A DNA stretch of 64,000 bases from Pelagimonas sp. (GTDB taxonomy: Bacteria; Pseudomonadota; Alphaproteobacteria; Rhodobacterales; Rhodobacteraceae): NCBI GenBank assembly GCA_025210345.1, contig JAOARX010000020.1:1-64000 (forward strand). The letters are read 5' to 3'. Shown here one piece after another: positions 1 to 8,531 of this stretch. Numbering within the stretch: the first letter of the stretch is position 1; each line of letters begins with the position of its first letter. The notes under the pieces are model-generated. The model searched no databases, had not been told where the DNA came from, and worked only from the letters and a program-made list of their open reading frames with translations. The position numbers and the translations under genes were made by a program.

Positions 1-195
1 CGCCGCCAGGGTCCGCTCGCCCTCGATCTCAACCATACAAGCCCGGCAATTCCCATCAGGCCGATACCCCGGCGCTGGCTTGTGACACAAATGCGGTATC
101 TTCAAACCAACTCCATGAGATACCTCCCAGATCGTTTGGCCCTGTTCGGCCTCGACCTCGGTTCCATCCAGTATAAAACGAATTTTATCGGCCAT
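1..195 (-). CDS. fdhA: Formate dehydrogenase alpha subunit, N-terminal fragment
   Basis: Only the first 65 codons are visible; the gene continues past the left edge. The start is ATG at 195 on the minus strand. The protein opens MADKIRFILDGTEVEAEQGQ and is followed by HLCHKPAPGYRPDGNCRACM, a plant-type [2Fe-2S] ferredoxin cysteine pattern (C-x10-C-x2-C visible). Cytosolic NAD-dependent formate dehydrogenases of the FdsA/FdhF type carry this ferredoxin domain in front of the iron-sulfur and molybdopterin domains. The role would be oxidation of formate to CO2 with electrons passed to a flavin/NAD subunit. The N-terminal domain alone could also belong to a related NuoG-like protein, but the sequence matches the Rhodobacterales formate dehydrogenase alpha family as I remember it. 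Confidence 0.8.
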   Translation of the reverse strand, partial: MADKIRFILDGTEVEAEQGQTIWEVSHGVGLKIPHLCHKPAPGYRPDGNCRACMVEIEGERTLAA

Positions 196-429
196 GCGCG
201 CTCTCCCGATCCTTTATCCTACCATAGATCATTCCAGGCACGTGAGACGTAGATCATTCCCGACACCTTCCCCGCTATTTGCGCCGTTCGCGTTTCCGAT
301 AGACGTCAAACTCTCTCAATCGCGCGCCGTCTCATGGATTGGGGAACACCGCATGCGCACTTGAGAAATTCATTCGTATAGGGCAGCCCACACCTGAAGG
401 GGATTGCTCGGGTTTCGCTAGACGATTGG

Positions 430-448
430 CAAGCTAAGCCCTAGCTTG
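430..448. promoter_or_regulatory. Inverted repeat upstream of the aminotransferase gene
   Basis: CAAGCTA (430-436) and TAGCTTG (442-448) are perfect 7-base arms around a 5-base centre, 22 bases before the ATG at 471. It could be an operator or a leader hairpin. The rest of 196-429 shows no gene I can support and presumably holds the two divergent promoters. Confidence 0.35.
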
Positions 449-470
449 TTACGAATTACGGGAGAAGCCG

Positions 471-1331
471 ATGGCATCGGGAAAGATGATCCGAACTTAT
501 TTTAACGGCGCATGGCAAGATGGAAACACGATGATCATGCGCGCCGCCGATCATGGCAGTTGGCTGGGCAGCACTGTTTTTGACGGGGCGCGTTGGTTCG
601 ATGGCGTTGCCCCCGACCTTATGGCCCATTGCGAACGCGTCAATCATTCGGCGCAGGCGTTGATGATGACCCCAACAGTTTCGCCCCAAGAGATGGTCGA
701 CATCACCCTGGAGGGGCTAAAGGCCTTTGGCCCCGATGCCGCGGTCTATATCCGACCGATGTATTGGGGGATCGACGGGGATGCCAGCCTGATCGCGCCG
801 GGACAGGACGACATCGGTTTTGCCATTTGCCTGGAAGAGATCCCCATGGCACCCGCCGGTGCCAGCACCACGCTGGGACGCACGCAGTTTCGCCGCCCGG
901 TTCTGGAAAGCGCGGTTGTGAATGCCAAGGCGGGCTGTTTGTATCCCAACAACGCGCGTATGCTGCGCGAGGTCCGCGCCCGCGGCTTTGGCAACGCGCT
1001 TGTGGCGGATGTCATGGGCAATGTCGCTGAAACCGCGACGGCAAATGTCTTTTTGGTGCGCGACGGCGTGGTGTTCACCCCCATCGCCAACGGCACCTTT
1101 CTGTCTGGCATCACCCGCGCGCGCCACATTCAGAACCTGCGTGCGGATGGTGTCGAGGTGGTTGAGACCGTTCTGACCTTTGAGGATTTCGAACAGGCGG
1201 ACGAGGTCTTTTTGTCCGGCAACATGAGCAAAGTCACCCCCGTTTCTCAGTTCGAAGAGACCAAGTATGAACCAGGCCCCATAGGGGCGCGAACCCGCGC
1301 CTTGTATTGGGACTGGGCGAAATCAGCCTAA
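471..1331 (+). CDS. Branched-chain-type class IV aminotransferase
   Basis: 286 aa PLP-dependent aminotransferase of fold type IV. The family transfers the amino group between branched-chain amino acids and 2-oxoglutarate (IlvE-like); D-amino acid transaminase and aminodeoxychorismate lyase share the fold. Visible family features are the N-terminal FNGAWQDG segment, the DHGSWLGSTVFDGAR stretch, the Schiff-base lysine at about K153 in VVNAKAG, and the NVAETATANVFLV segment. The length fits short class IV aminotransferases. The start at 471 is supported by GGAGAA about 5 bases upstream. The gene is followed after 3 bases by the GT51-like gene. Exact substrate cannot be read from sequence; branched-chain amino acids are most likely. 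Confidence 0.85.
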   Translation: MASGKMIRTYFNGAWQDGNTMIMRAADHGSWLGSTVFDGARWFDGVAPDLMAHCERVNHSAQALMMTPTVSPQEMVDITLEGLKAFGPDAAVYIRPMYWGIDGDASLIAPGQDDIGFAICLEEIPMAPAGASTTLGRTQFRRPVLESAVVNAKAGCLYPNNARMLREVRARGFGNALVADVMGNVAETATANVFLVRDGVVFTPIANGTFLSGITRARHIQNLRADGVEVVETVLTFEDFEQADEVFLSGNMSKVTPVSQFEETKYEPGPIGARTRALYWDWAKSA

Positions 1332-1334
1332 CCC

Positions 1335-1985
1335 ATGTGGATCCTGCGCCTTTCCCTGGTCTTACTGTTCTTGTCCTTTGTCCCGCTGGCGGGATTTGGC
1401 TGGCTGGGCTGGCAGGACGCGCGCTTTGATGCGGGATCGCTCAAGCAAACCGCCACGCGTCTGAGCGATCAAAATCAGGGCGCAAACGATCTGGGGGCGC
1501 GCAAGTCCTGGATCGCGTATGCGCAGGACCCGGCATTTTGGAACCACTCTGGCCTTGATTTCATCACCCCGGGCTCTGGGGCGCGGACCCTGACGCAGGT
1601 GGTCGCGGATCGCCTGGGCAGCGAAACCTATTCGCATGGCCTGCGCAGCATGCGGCAAACCGGCTATGCTCTGGGATTGGAAAGCCGTCTGACAAAAGAC
1701 GAGATCTTGACGCTTTATCTGCGGTCCTCACCAATGGGACACGGACCAAAGGGTGCGCTGACCGGGTTTTTCAACACCAGCTATGTGATATTTTCGATGC
1801 CCCCGGCGCAATTAACCGACGATCAATTCCTGACACTGGTTGCCGCGCTAGGAACGCGCGGCGCGCCTGACCTTACGGTATCTGACCCAGAACTGATGGA
1901 ACGCAAACTGCGAATTTCGCGTTTGTTGGCAGGGGCTTGTCGTCCGATCAGCACCTGGGACACCGCGCTTGAGGGCTGTCGCTAG
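1335..1985 (+). CDS. Degenerate GT51-like transglycosylase-domain protein
   Basis: 216 aa with one N-terminal membrane anchor (about residues 3-26). The rest resembles the glycosyltransferase 51 domain of monofunctional peptidoglycan transglycosylases: AQDPAFWNHSGLDF aligns with the usual EDxxFxxHxGxD, ARTLTQVVADRLG with GxSTITQQ.AKNLF, and LTKDEILTLYL with LSKxxILExYLN. The catalytic glutamate of the first motif is Gln64 here, so the classical lipid II polymerase activity is doubtful. The protein sits 3 bases behind the aminotransferase gene and is probably co-transcribed. It may be a regulatory or structural paralogue of a transglycosylase; the family assignment is good, an active function is not shown. 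Confidence 0.7.
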   Translation: MWILRLSLVLLFLSFVPLAGFGWLGWQDARFDAGSLKQTATRLSDQNQGANDLGARKSWIAYAQDPAFWNHSGLDFITPGSGARTLTQVVADRLGSETYSHGLRSMRQTGYALGLESRLTKDEILTLYLRSSPMGHGPKGALTGFFNTSYVIFSMPPAQLTDDQFLTLVAALGTRGAPDLTVSDPELMERKLRISRLLAGACRPISTWDTALEGCR

Positions 1986-2056
1986 ACATCGGGCGCATCG
2001 CCTCTATTGCACCATCCGCCTGCCTGCGCCATGATCCAACCGAAGAGGAGGCCAGA

Positions 2057-2512
2057 ATGCGTAAATTTCTCGTGGTGCTCGATGATAGCCGGGAATGTCT
2101 GAATGCCATGCGCTTTGCGGCCATGCGGGCCGCGAAATCCGGCGGGGGTGTGGCCATTCTGTCTGTCATCCCTCCCGATGAGTTCAACCATTGGATCGGC
2201 GTCGGTGAGGTCATGCGCGAAGAAGCCCGCGAGCGCATCCACGCACATTTCGAAGTCTTTGCCAAATGGATGCGCGACCGTCAGAATGTCGATCCCGAGT
2301 TGATCATTCGCGAAGGCGATCCGGCGCCGGAAATCCTGGCCCAGGTCAAGGAAGATCCGGAAATCGGCGTGCTTGTGCTGGGCGCTTCGGTGGACAAAAA
2401 GGGGCCCGGCCCGCTCGTGACGCAGATGTCGCGCAATTCGGGGGCGCTGTCGGTTCCGGTGACAATCGTGCCGGGCGATTTGTCAAAGGAACGCCTGGAA
2501 GCCATCACCTAA
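2057..2512 (+). CDS. Universal stress protein, UspA family
   Basis: 151 aa single-domain cytosolic protein. It starts with the beta-strand FLVVLDDSREC typical of UspA folds and has the second-half strand GVLVLGASVDKKGPGPLVTQ in place of the ATP-binding G-x2-G-x9-G(S/T) loop, followed by the closing strand VPVTIVPG. The ATP loop is only loosely preserved, so nucleotide binding is uncertain. GAAGAGGAGG immediately upstream is a strong ribosome binding site and fixes the ATG at 2057. Such proteins act in stress survival; no specific partner can be read from the neighbours. The next gene starts 9 bases downstream. Confidence 0.88.
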   Translation: MRKFLVVLDDSRECLNAMRFAAMRAAKSGGGVAILSVIPPDEFNHWIGVGEVMREEARERIHAHFEVFAKWMRDRQNVDPELIIREGDPAPEILAQVKEDPEIGVLVLGASVDKKGPGPLVTQMSRNSGALSVPVTIVPGDLSKERLEAIT

Positions 2513-2521
2513 AGGGGCCCC

Positions 2522-3034
2522 ATGCCAGCCGCGACATGCAAATCTGACCTTCTGGCCGTATCCGACAAGGAATTCGGCAAGCTGTCCAAACTGCTGGCCA
2601 ACCTGCCCGAACAGGTCCGCATGACACCGGATGACGCGGCGGATGGAACAACCCTCAAGGACATAGTCGGGCATCGCGCGGCCTGGATAGACCTGTTTTT
2701 GGGGTGGTACGCCCTGGGTCAGACCGGCGCGGATGTGCCCATGCCCGCCCCCGGGTATAAATGGAATGAACTTAGGCGCTTTAACGCGGATCTGCGGGCA
2801 AAACAGGCGGATCTGGATTGGCCAAGCGTGAACGAGATGCTGGTTGAAAACCATGCCAAGCTGATGTCCTTTCTTCAGGGTCTCGACGAAGACGCGCTGT
2901 ACGGCGGCCCAATGCAAGGCGGGCGTAACACATGGACCACTGGCCGTTGGGCAGAGGCCGCTGGCCCCTCGCACTATCGATCTGCCGCCAAATACATCCG
3001 CGCGCGTCTTCGGGACTTGCAATCATCCGATTAG
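2522..3034 (+). CDS. ClbS/DfsB-family four-helix protein (DinB-like fold)
   Basis: 170 aa. The sequence pattern of an early DIVGHRAAWIDLFLGWY helix, a middle PGYKWNELRRFN segment and a C-terminal GPSHYRSAAKYIRARLR helix is typical of the ClbS/DfsB (DUF1706) family. The founding member ClbS protects producers from colibactin, while chromosomal relatives such as DfsB have no firmly known role. The protein is soluble and has no signal peptide. It lies 9 bases after the stress-protein gene, suggesting co-transcription. No toxin biosynthesis genes are present here, so a self-protection role is not implied. Confidence 0.75.
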   Translation: MPAATCKSDLLAVSDKEFGKLSKLLANLPEQVRMTPDDAADGTTLKDIVGHRAAWIDLFLGWYALGQTGADVPMPAPGYKWNELRRFNADLRAKQADLDWPSVNEMLVENHAKLMSFLQGLDEDALYGGPMQGGRNTWTTGRWAEAAGPSHYRSAAKYIRARLRDLQSSD

Positions 3035-3077
3035 AATTATTCTAAAGCTTGACCTCTTTCCCCGGCGCGCGCATATA
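3031..3077 (+). promoter_or_regulatory. nfu promoter with Irr-box-like palindrome
   Basis: TTAGAATTATTCTAA at 3031-3045 is a perfect 15-bp palindrome and resembles the ICE/Irr box of alphaproteobacteria (TTTAGAA-type arms). It sits directly upstream of a -35-like TTGACC (3049-3054), and CATATA (3072-3077) follows after a 17-base spacer. The ATG of the Fe-S scaffold gene nfu is at 3107. The sequence match is seen directly; control by Irr (heme/iron status) is inferred from the motif and the gene's function. The first T lies inside the stop codon of the preceding gene. Confidence 0.6.
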
Positions 3078-3106
3078 TGTGCTGTGCAACACAAGGATCG
3101 CAGCCG

Positions 3107-3670
3107 ATGTTCATCCAGACCGAATCCACGCCCAACCCGGCGACGTTGAAATTCCTCCCCGGCCAGACTGTGCTTGAGATGGGTACAGCTGATTTCCCAA
3201 CCTCGGACGCGGCGGCGGGATCGCCGTTGGCACAGCGGTTGTTTTCGGTCAGCGGCGTGACCGGCGTGTTTTTTGGCAATGATTTCGTGACCGTCACCAA
3301 AGAAGACAGCGTTGATTGGGATCACCTCAAGCCCGCGATCCTGGGCGCAATCATGGAGCATTTCCAGTCCGGGCAACCGGTTATCGCTGATGGCAGCGCA
3401 GCCGATGGTGGCCATGCGGAACATTCCGGCGAAGATGCTGAAATCGTAGGCCAAATCAAAGAGTTGCTTGATAGCCGCGTGCGCCCTGCGGTGGCTCAGG
3501 ATGGCGGCGACATCACGTTTCACGGGTTTGATCGCGGTGTGGTTTACCTTCACATGAAGGGCGCCTGCGCGGGCTGCCCCAGCTCGACGCTGACCCTGAA
3601 AATGGGCATCGAAAACCTGCTGCGTCACTATATTCCCGAAGTGACCGAGGTCCGCCCCGTTGCCGTCTGA
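3107..3670 (+). CDS. nfu: NifU/Nfu-type iron-sulfur scaffold protein
   Basis: 187 aa. The N-terminal half (about 1-88, MFIQTESTPNPATLKFLPG...) is the Scaffold_Nfu_N domain. The C-terminal half (about 113-187) is the NifU C-terminal domain with the cluster-binding cysteines C154 and C157 in GACAGCPSS. Nfu proteins accept [4Fe-4S] clusters and hand them to apo-enzymes. An in-frame upstream start at 3077 exists, but the ATG at 3107 follows AAGGA and matches the conserved N terminus of the family. The gene overlaps tsaB by 11 bases. The Irr-box-like palindrome upstream suggests iron-dependent expression. Confidence 0.93.
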   Translation: MFIQTESTPNPATLKFLPGQTVLEMGTADFPTSDAAAGSPLAQRLFSVSGVTGVFFGNDFVTVTKEDSVDWDHLKPAILGAIMEHFQSGQPVIADGSAADGGHAEHSGEDAEIVGQIKELLDSRVRPAVAQDGGDITFHGFDRGVVYLHMKGACAGCPSSTLTLKMGIENLLRHYIPEVTEVRPVAV

Positions 3671-4253
3671 TCTGCTGGTTCTTGGCTTTGACACATCGGC
3701 CGCGCATTGCGCGGCCGCTTTGGTTTGCGGCGACCAGGTTCTGGCATTCCACCACGATGAAATGGCGCGCGGACAGGCCGAGCGGCTCATGCCTCTGCTG
3801 GAAGAGGTGCTGAGCGCGGGGGGCAAATCCTGGTCTGATCTGGACCGCATCGGTGTTGGCATTGGCCCCGGCAATTTTACCGGTATCCGCATTTCGGTCT
3901 CTGCGGCACGGGGATTGGCCTTGGGTCTGGGCATTCCGGCGGTCGGCGTCAGCACGTTTGAGGCCATATCCCACGGCCAAACATCAATCGGCATTCCGAC
4001 CGTTGCAGCGCCGCGAGGGCAGGCCTACCTCGCCCCGCAAGGGCAGCCCCCCTATCTCGCATCACCAGAACAGCTTGACGACATCTCGCAAGATGTGCCC
4101 CTGCACACTGCGGATCCGCACACCATCGCCATCCAGATTGCGCAGGTCGCTGCGGCCAAACCGACGGGCACGGCCCCTGCCCCGCTCTATATCCGTCCCG
4201 CCGATGCCGCCCCATCGCGCGAGGCCCCTCCGGTCATTCTGGATGACGCCTGA
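3660..4253 (+). CDS. tsaB: tRNA threonylcarbamoyladenosine biosynthesis protein TsaB
   Basis: 197 aa ASKHA-fold protein. The N terminus LVLGFDTSAAHCAAALV and the stretch GVGIGPGNFTGIRISVSAA are the TsaB signature. TsaB is the non-catalytic partner of TsaD in transferring threonylcarbamoyl to A37 of ANN-decoding tRNAs. The likely start is TTG at 3660, inside the end of nfu, giving an 11-base overlap; no ATG lies before the conserved N terminus. It overlaps the downstream acetyltransferase gene by another 11 bases. Coupling of tsaB with rimI is common in bacteria. Confidence 0.92.
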   Translation: MPSDLLVLGFDTSAAHCAAALVCGDQVLAFHHDEMARGQAERLMPLLEEVLSAGGKSWSDLDRIGVGIGPGNFTGIRISVSAARGLALGLGIPAVGVSTFEAISHGQTSIGIPTVAAPRGQAYLAPQGQPPYLASPEQLDDISQDVPLHTADPHTIAIQIAQVAAAKPTGTAPAPLYIRPADAAPSREAPPVILDDA

Positions 4254-4680
4254 GCAGCTCGCCGATATCTCGGCCCGCGCGTATCAGCACATGCGCCCGT
4301 GGTCGCAGGCGGATTTTCGCAGCGCATTGGCGCGGCCCATCCACCTTTTGACCCATACAGAGCACGCCTTTGTCCTTGGACAAGTCATTGCAGACGAAGC
4401 CGAAATCACCGCCCTTGCCGCCGACCCGGCGGTGCAGCGCCGAGGGCAGGCCAGCCACGCTTTGGCACAGTTCATCGCCGCGGCACATACCCGAGGAGCC
4501 CGGCGAATCTTTCTCGAAGTGGCCAGCCGCAATGCCCCCGCGCGGGGATTCTATGCTGCACGGGGCTTTCGACAGGTTGGGCGGCGCAGGGCCTATTACA
4601 GCCTTGCGGACGGGGCCACGGACGATGCACTGGTGCTATGCCTTGATCTTACGCAAGCAAATGAGAAAGAAATTTCCTAA
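4243..4680 (+). CDS. rimI: RimI-like GNAT N-acetyltransferase
   Basis: 145 aa from the ATG at 4243, which overlaps the tsaB stop. The acetyl-CoA binding loop is seen as QRRGQASHALAQF (about 66-78), and the C-terminal motif RNAPARGFYAARGF is typical for GNAT enzymes of the RimI branch. RimI acetylates the N-terminal alanine of ribosomal protein S18. Position directly after tsaB supports the assignment. The open frame extends upstream to 3853, but that part is a shadow of tsaB. A different GNAT substrate cannot be excluded. Confidence 0.82.
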   Translation: MTPEQLADISARAYQHMRPWSQADFRSALARPIHLLTHTEHAFVLGQVIADEAEITALAADPAVQRRGQASHALAQFIAAAHTRGARRIFLEVASRNAPARGFYAARGFRQVGRRRAYYSLADGATDDALVLCLDLTQANEKEIS

Positions 4681-4808
4681 CCGATTCACCGGAACCTGAC
4701 CGAATCGTTAAAAACAGGTTGACCCTCTGGCTTAGCTGCGGCTTTCATGACGCATCATAAACCAAAGGGCGTGCAAAAACAGCGCCTTTGACCACCTGGG
4801 AGTATCGC

Positions 4809-5813
4809 ATGACCTTCATGACCAAGACCCTTGGAACCGTTGCCGCATTGGCCCTGTCCGCAGGCGCCGCACTGGCAGATCCGGCTCTGATCTATGATCT
4901 GGGCGGCAAGTTCGACAAATCCTTTAACGAAGCGGCCTTTGGTGGCGCCGAGCGCTTTGCCGAAGAAACCGGCGGTGGCTATAAAGACATCGAAATCCAG
5001 TCCGAGGCCCAGCGCGAACAGGCCCTGCGCCGCTTTGCCGAAGCAGGGTTCAACCCGGTTGTGACCACCGGTTTCGCCATTGCCTCGACCCTCGAAGCTG
5101 TTGCGCCCGACTATCCCGACACCAAGTTCGTCAATGTTGACGGCTGGATGGCCGAGGTTCCGCCGAACGTTCTGCTGATCAACTTCCAGGAACACCAGGG
5201 TTCGTATCTTGTGGGCATGCTGGCCGCAATGAAGTCTGAATCGAACACCGTAGGCTTTATCGGTGGCATGGACATTCCGCTGATCCGTCACTTTGGCTGT
5301 GGCTACGCGCAGGGCGTCAAGGCCGTGAACCCCGATGCAACCGTGATCGCCAATATGACCGGTACCACGCCCACCGCATGGAACGACCCGGTTAAAGGGT
5401 CGGAACTGGCCAAGGCCCAGATTTCTCAGGGCGCTGACGTGATCTATGCGGCCGCAGGCGGCACCGGCGTTGGTGTTCTGCAGACCGCAGCCGACGAAGG
5501 CATCTATTCCATCGGTGTGGACAGCAACCAGAACCACCTGCAGCCCGGCTCGGTTCTGACCTCGATGCTCAAGCGCGTGGACGTGGCCGTATACGAAGCC
5601 ATGAAAGCCGGCGAAGCGCTGGAAACCGGCAAGTTCATGACCCTTGGTCTGGCCGAAGAAGGCGTGGGCTATGCGGTGGACGAGCACAACGAAGCGTTGC
5701 TGAGCGATGACATGAAAGCCAAGGTCGAAGAGGCCCGCGCGGGCATCATTGACGGCTCGATCGACGTGACCGCCTATTACACCAACGACAGCTGCCCGGT
5801 TCTGGACTTCTGA
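4809..5813 (+). CDS. BMP-family substrate-binding protein of a nucleoside ABC importer
   Basis: 334 aa periplasmic protein. Signal peptide MTFMTKTLGTVAALALSAGAALA, with cleavage likely before DPALIYD; there is no lipobox cysteine, so it is a soluble periplasmic protein rather than a lipoprotein like PnrA. The BMP fold is visible in LIYDLGGKFDKSFNEAAFGG, GFIGGMDIPLIRHF and ADVIYAAAGGTGVGVLQ. The family binds purine nucleosides. GGGAG about 6 bases before the ATG at 4809 supports that start over the TTG at 4788. It is the first gene of a four-gene importer operon and is followed by a stable stem-loop, which would favour its own excess expression. Confidence 0.9.
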   Translation: MTFMTKTLGTVAALALSAGAALADPALIYDLGGKFDKSFNEAAFGGAERFAEETGGGYKDIEIQSEAQREQALRRFAEAGFNPVVTTGFAIASTLEAVAPDYPDTKFVNVDGWMAEVPPNVLLINFQEHQGSYLVGMLAAMKSESNTVGFIGGMDIPLIRHFGCGYAQGVKAVNPDATVIANMTGTTPTAWNDPVKGSELAKAQISQGADVIYAAAGGTGVGVLQTAADEGIYSIGVDSNQNHLQPGSVLTSMLKRVDVAVYEAMKAGEALETGKFMTLGLAEEGVGYAVDEHNEALLSDDMKAKVEEARAGIIDGSIDVTAYYTNDSCPVLDF

Positions 5814-5850
5814 TCGTGTTCGGGGCGGGTGCGGCCTGCCCCTGAATTCT

Positions 5851-5879
5851 GGCCCGTCGCCTATGGGCGGTGGGCCTTT
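5851..5879 (+). terminator. Strong stem-loop between substrate-binding protein and ATPase genes
   Basis: Arms 5851-5861 and 5866-5876 pair over 11 positions (nine Watson-Crick and two G-U) around the loop TATG, followed by TTT and a pyrimidine-rich stretch. The position, just after the binding-protein gene and before the ATPase start at 5900, is typical for partial terminators or 3'-end stabilising hairpins that raise the level of the binding protein over the membrane components. Confidence 0.6.
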
Positions 5880-5899
5880 CTCCTGTTCATAGGTATCCC

Positions 5900-7444
5900 A
5901 TGACCACTTCCCCGGCGATTGAGCTTAAGGGCATTTCCAAAGCCTTTGGTCCTGTTCAGGCAAACAAGGACATCTCGATCCGCGTCATGCCCGGTACGAT
6001 CCACGGGATCATCGGCGAAAATGGTGCGGGCAAATCCACGTTGATGTCGATCCTCTATGGCTTTTACAAAGCCGACAGTGGTGAGATCTGGATCAACGGC
6101 AATCTGACCCAGATCCCCGACAGCAGCGCCGCAATTGCCGCGGGCATCGGCATGGTGTTCCAGCACTTCAAGCTGGTTCAGAATTTCAGCGTTCTGGAAA
6201 ACGTGATCCTGGGTGCCGAAGACGGCGGGCTTTTGCGGCCCAGCCTTGCCAAAGCCCGTAAAGAGCTTGAGCACCTGGCGCAGGAATACGAACTGAACGT
6301 CGACCCGGATGCGCTGATCGAAGACCTGTCCGTGGGGCACCAGCAGCGTGTGGAAATCCTCAAGGCGCTCTATCGCAAGGCCGATATTCTCATTCTCGAC
6401 GAACCCACCGGGGTTCTGACCCCCGCCGAAGCGGACCAGCTGTTCCGCATCCTTGAGCGTCTCAAGGAAGAGGGCAAGACCATCATCCTGATCACCCACA
6501 AGCTGCGGGAAATCATGGAGGCCACCGACACCGTGTCGGTGATGCGCCGCGGACAGATGACCGCCACGGTCAAAACCGCCGAAACCAATCCCGAACAGCT
6601 GGCCGAACTGATGGTGGGCCGCAAGGTGTTGCTGGAGGTGGACAAGGTCCCCGCCCAGCCCGGCGCACCGATCCTTGAGATCGAAAACCTGCGCCACGTG
6701 GACGAGGCCGGGGTCGAGCGCCTGAAAGGGATCGACCTGACGGTCCGCGCCGGGGAAATCCTTGGCATCGCGGGCGTGTCCGGCAACGGCCAATCCGAAT
6801 TGCTGCGGGTTCTGGGGGGCTATGCGACGGCCTCGGGGACGATCCGTGTAAACGGACAAGAGCTTGATCTGACGGGAAAATACTCGGACGGTCGCTCGCG
6901 CCGCGCGCGCGGGATCGCCCATGTGCCCGAAGATCGCCACCACGAGGGGTTGATCTTGCAATACGCGGCCTGGGAAAACATGATCTTTGGCTATCACCAC
7001 GATCCCAAGATCCAAAAGGGCGCCCTGATGGACAATACCGCCATCAAAACCGAAGCGAGCGCCAAGATGGAGCGCTTTGACGTGCGCCCGCCCAACCCCT
7101 ATCTGGCGGCGCGGAACTTTTCTGGGGGCAACCAGCAGAAAATCGTTCTGGCCCGAGAAATCGAGCGCAACCCGGATGTTCTCTTGGTGGGGCAACCCAC
7201 GCGCGGCGTCGACATTGGCGCGATCGAGTTCATTCACCAGCAGATCGTCGCCCTGCGCGATGCGGGCAAAGCCATTTTGCTGGTCTCGGTCGAACTTGAT
7301 GAAATCATGTCGCTGTCTGACCGCATTGCCGTGATGTTTGACGGCCATGTCATGGGCGAACGCCTGCCGACCGAAACCAACCAAACCGAGCTGGGCCTGC
7401 TGATGGCCGGTGTGACAGATCCCAAAGAGGTTGCTCATGGATAA
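5900..7444 (+). CDS. ABC transporter ATPase, two nucleotide-binding domains (nucleoside import)
   Basis: 514 aa protein with tandem ABC domains, as in CUT2/BMP-type importers. Domain 1 has Walker [10 protein letters not shown] (39-47), a signature of the form [13 protein letters not shown] and Walker [14 protein letters not shown]. Domain 2 has the degenerate Walker [11 protein letters not shown] usual for this family and the signature [16 protein letters not shown]. It energises uptake through the two permeases encoded next. The ATG at 5900 gives the conserved N terminus; the frame stays open to 5870, but that extension is inside the stem-loop. The gene overlaps the first permease gene by 8 bases. 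Confidence 0.93.
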   Translation: MTTSPAIELKGISKAFGPVQANKDISIRVMPGTIHGIIGENGAGKSTLMSILYGFYKADSGEIWINGNLTQIPDSSAAIAAGIGMVFQHFKLVQNFSVLENVILGAEDGGLLRPSLAKARKELEHLAQEYELNVDPDALIEDLSVGHQQRVEILKALYRKADILILDEPTGVLTPAEADQLFRILERLKEEGKTIILITHKLREIMEATDTVSVMRRGQMTATVKTAETNPEQLAELMVGRKVLLEVDKVPAQPGAPILEIENLRHVDEAGVERLKGIDLTVRAGEILGIAGVSGNGQSELLRVLGGYATASGTIRVNGQELDLTGKYSDGRSRRARGIAHVPEDRHHEGLILQYAAWENMIFGYHHDPKIQKGALMDNTAIKTEASAKMERFDVRPPNPYLAARNFSGGNQQKIVLAREIERNPDVLLVGQPTRGVDIGAIEFIHQQIVALRDAGKAILLVSVELDEIMSLSDRIAVMFDGHVMGERLPTETNQTELGLLMAGVTDPKEVAHG

Positions 7445-8531
7445 GATGCCAGCCTGGGCCGACGCGGTCCTTGTTCCCCTGATCTCGATCCTTCTGGCGG
7501 CGATCATTTCGGCGCTGGTCATTCTGGCCATCGGGGAAAACCCGATCGAAGCGCTGCGCCTGATGGTTGACGGGGCGCTTATGCGCTCGTCGGGTTGGGG
7601 CTATACGCTGTATTACACGACGAACTTCATCTTTACCGGCCTGGCGGTCTCGGTCGCGTTTCATGCGGCGATGTTCAACATCGGCGGCGAAGGGCAGGCG
7701 ATGATCGGCGGCCTGGGCGTTGCGCTTGTCTGCCTGTTTGTGCCCTGGCCACATTGGAGCCTGGCCCTGGTGGGCGCGATGGCGGCGGGGGCGGTTTTTG
7801 GCGCGGCCTGGGCCTTTGTCCCGGCCTGGCTTCAGGCCAAACGCGGCAGCCACATCGTGATCACCACGATCATGTTCAACTTTATCGCGGCGGCACTGCT
7901 GAACTATGTGCTGGTGAACATCCTGCGTCCCAAGGGCGCGCAGGACCCGGCCACGGCCCGCTTCCCCGAAGCAACGCATCTGCCCACCTTTCAGGATATG
8001 TTTTCGACCGCTGAAACCGTGATGTTCCGCAGTTCGCCCGCGAATGTGACCTTCTTCGTCGCGCTGCTGGCCTGTGTGGGGGTCTGGCTTTTGATCTGGC
8101 GGACCAAGCTGGGCTATGAGCTGCGCGCATTTGGGTTTTCCGAAAGCGGCGCCCGCTATGCAGGCATCTCACCGGTTCGGATCACCATCATTTCCATGGT
8201 CATCTCAGGCGGCTTGGCTGGCATGATGGCGCTGAACACCACCATGGGAGAAGCCGAAAGACTGGTCTTGAACGCCACCGAGGGCGCGGGGTTCATCGGC
8301 ATCGCCGTGGCGCTGATGGGACGGTCCCACCCGTTTGGCATCTTGCTGGCCGCGCTTTTGTTCGGCTTTCTCTATCAAGGCGGCGCCGAGCTGGCCCTGT
8401 GGACTTCGATCCCGCGTGAGCTGATCACCGTGATCCAGGCGCTGGTGATCCTGTTCACAGGCGCGCTGGATAACATGGTGCGCATGCCGCTTGAAAAGAT
8501 CTTCCTCGCCTTCCGCAAAGGAGACGCCTGA
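7437..8531 (+). CDS. ABC transporter permease 1 (nucleoside import)
   Basis: 364 aa inner-membrane protein of the BPD_transp_2 (LivM/RbsC-like) superfamily, related to YufP/NupP. Hydrophobic segments begin at VLVPLISILLAAIISALVIL and continue throughout. The motifs NIGGEGQAMIGG and RGSHIVITTIMFNFIA match this permease branch. The ATG at 7437 overlaps the ATPase gene end, indicating translational coupling; the TTG at 7431 is a less likely start. The stop overlaps the start of the second permease gene (TGATG). Together they would form a heterodimeric pore for purine nucleosides or similar compounds. Confidence 0.9.
   Translation: MDKMPAWADAVLVPLISILLAAIISALVILAIGENPIEALRLMVDGALMRSSGWGYTLYYTTNFIFTGLAVSVAFHAAMFNIGGEGQAMIGGLGVALVCLFVPWPHWSLALVGAMAAGAVFGAAWAFVPAWLQAKRGSHIVITTIMFNFIAAALLNYVLVNILRPKGAQDPATARFPEATHLPTFQDMFSTAETVMFRSSPANVTFFVALLACVGVWLLIWRTKLGYELRAFGFSESGARYAGISPVRITIISMVISGGLAGMMALNTTMGEAERLVLNATEGAGFIGIAVALMGRSHPFGILLAALLFGFLYQGGAELALWTSIPRELITVIQALVILFTGALDNMVRMPLEKIFLAFRKGDA

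Noticed and set aside
5861-7531. 556-aa minus-strand open frame
   Set aside because: Antisense to the two-domain ABC ATPase gene; composition follows the complementary codons.
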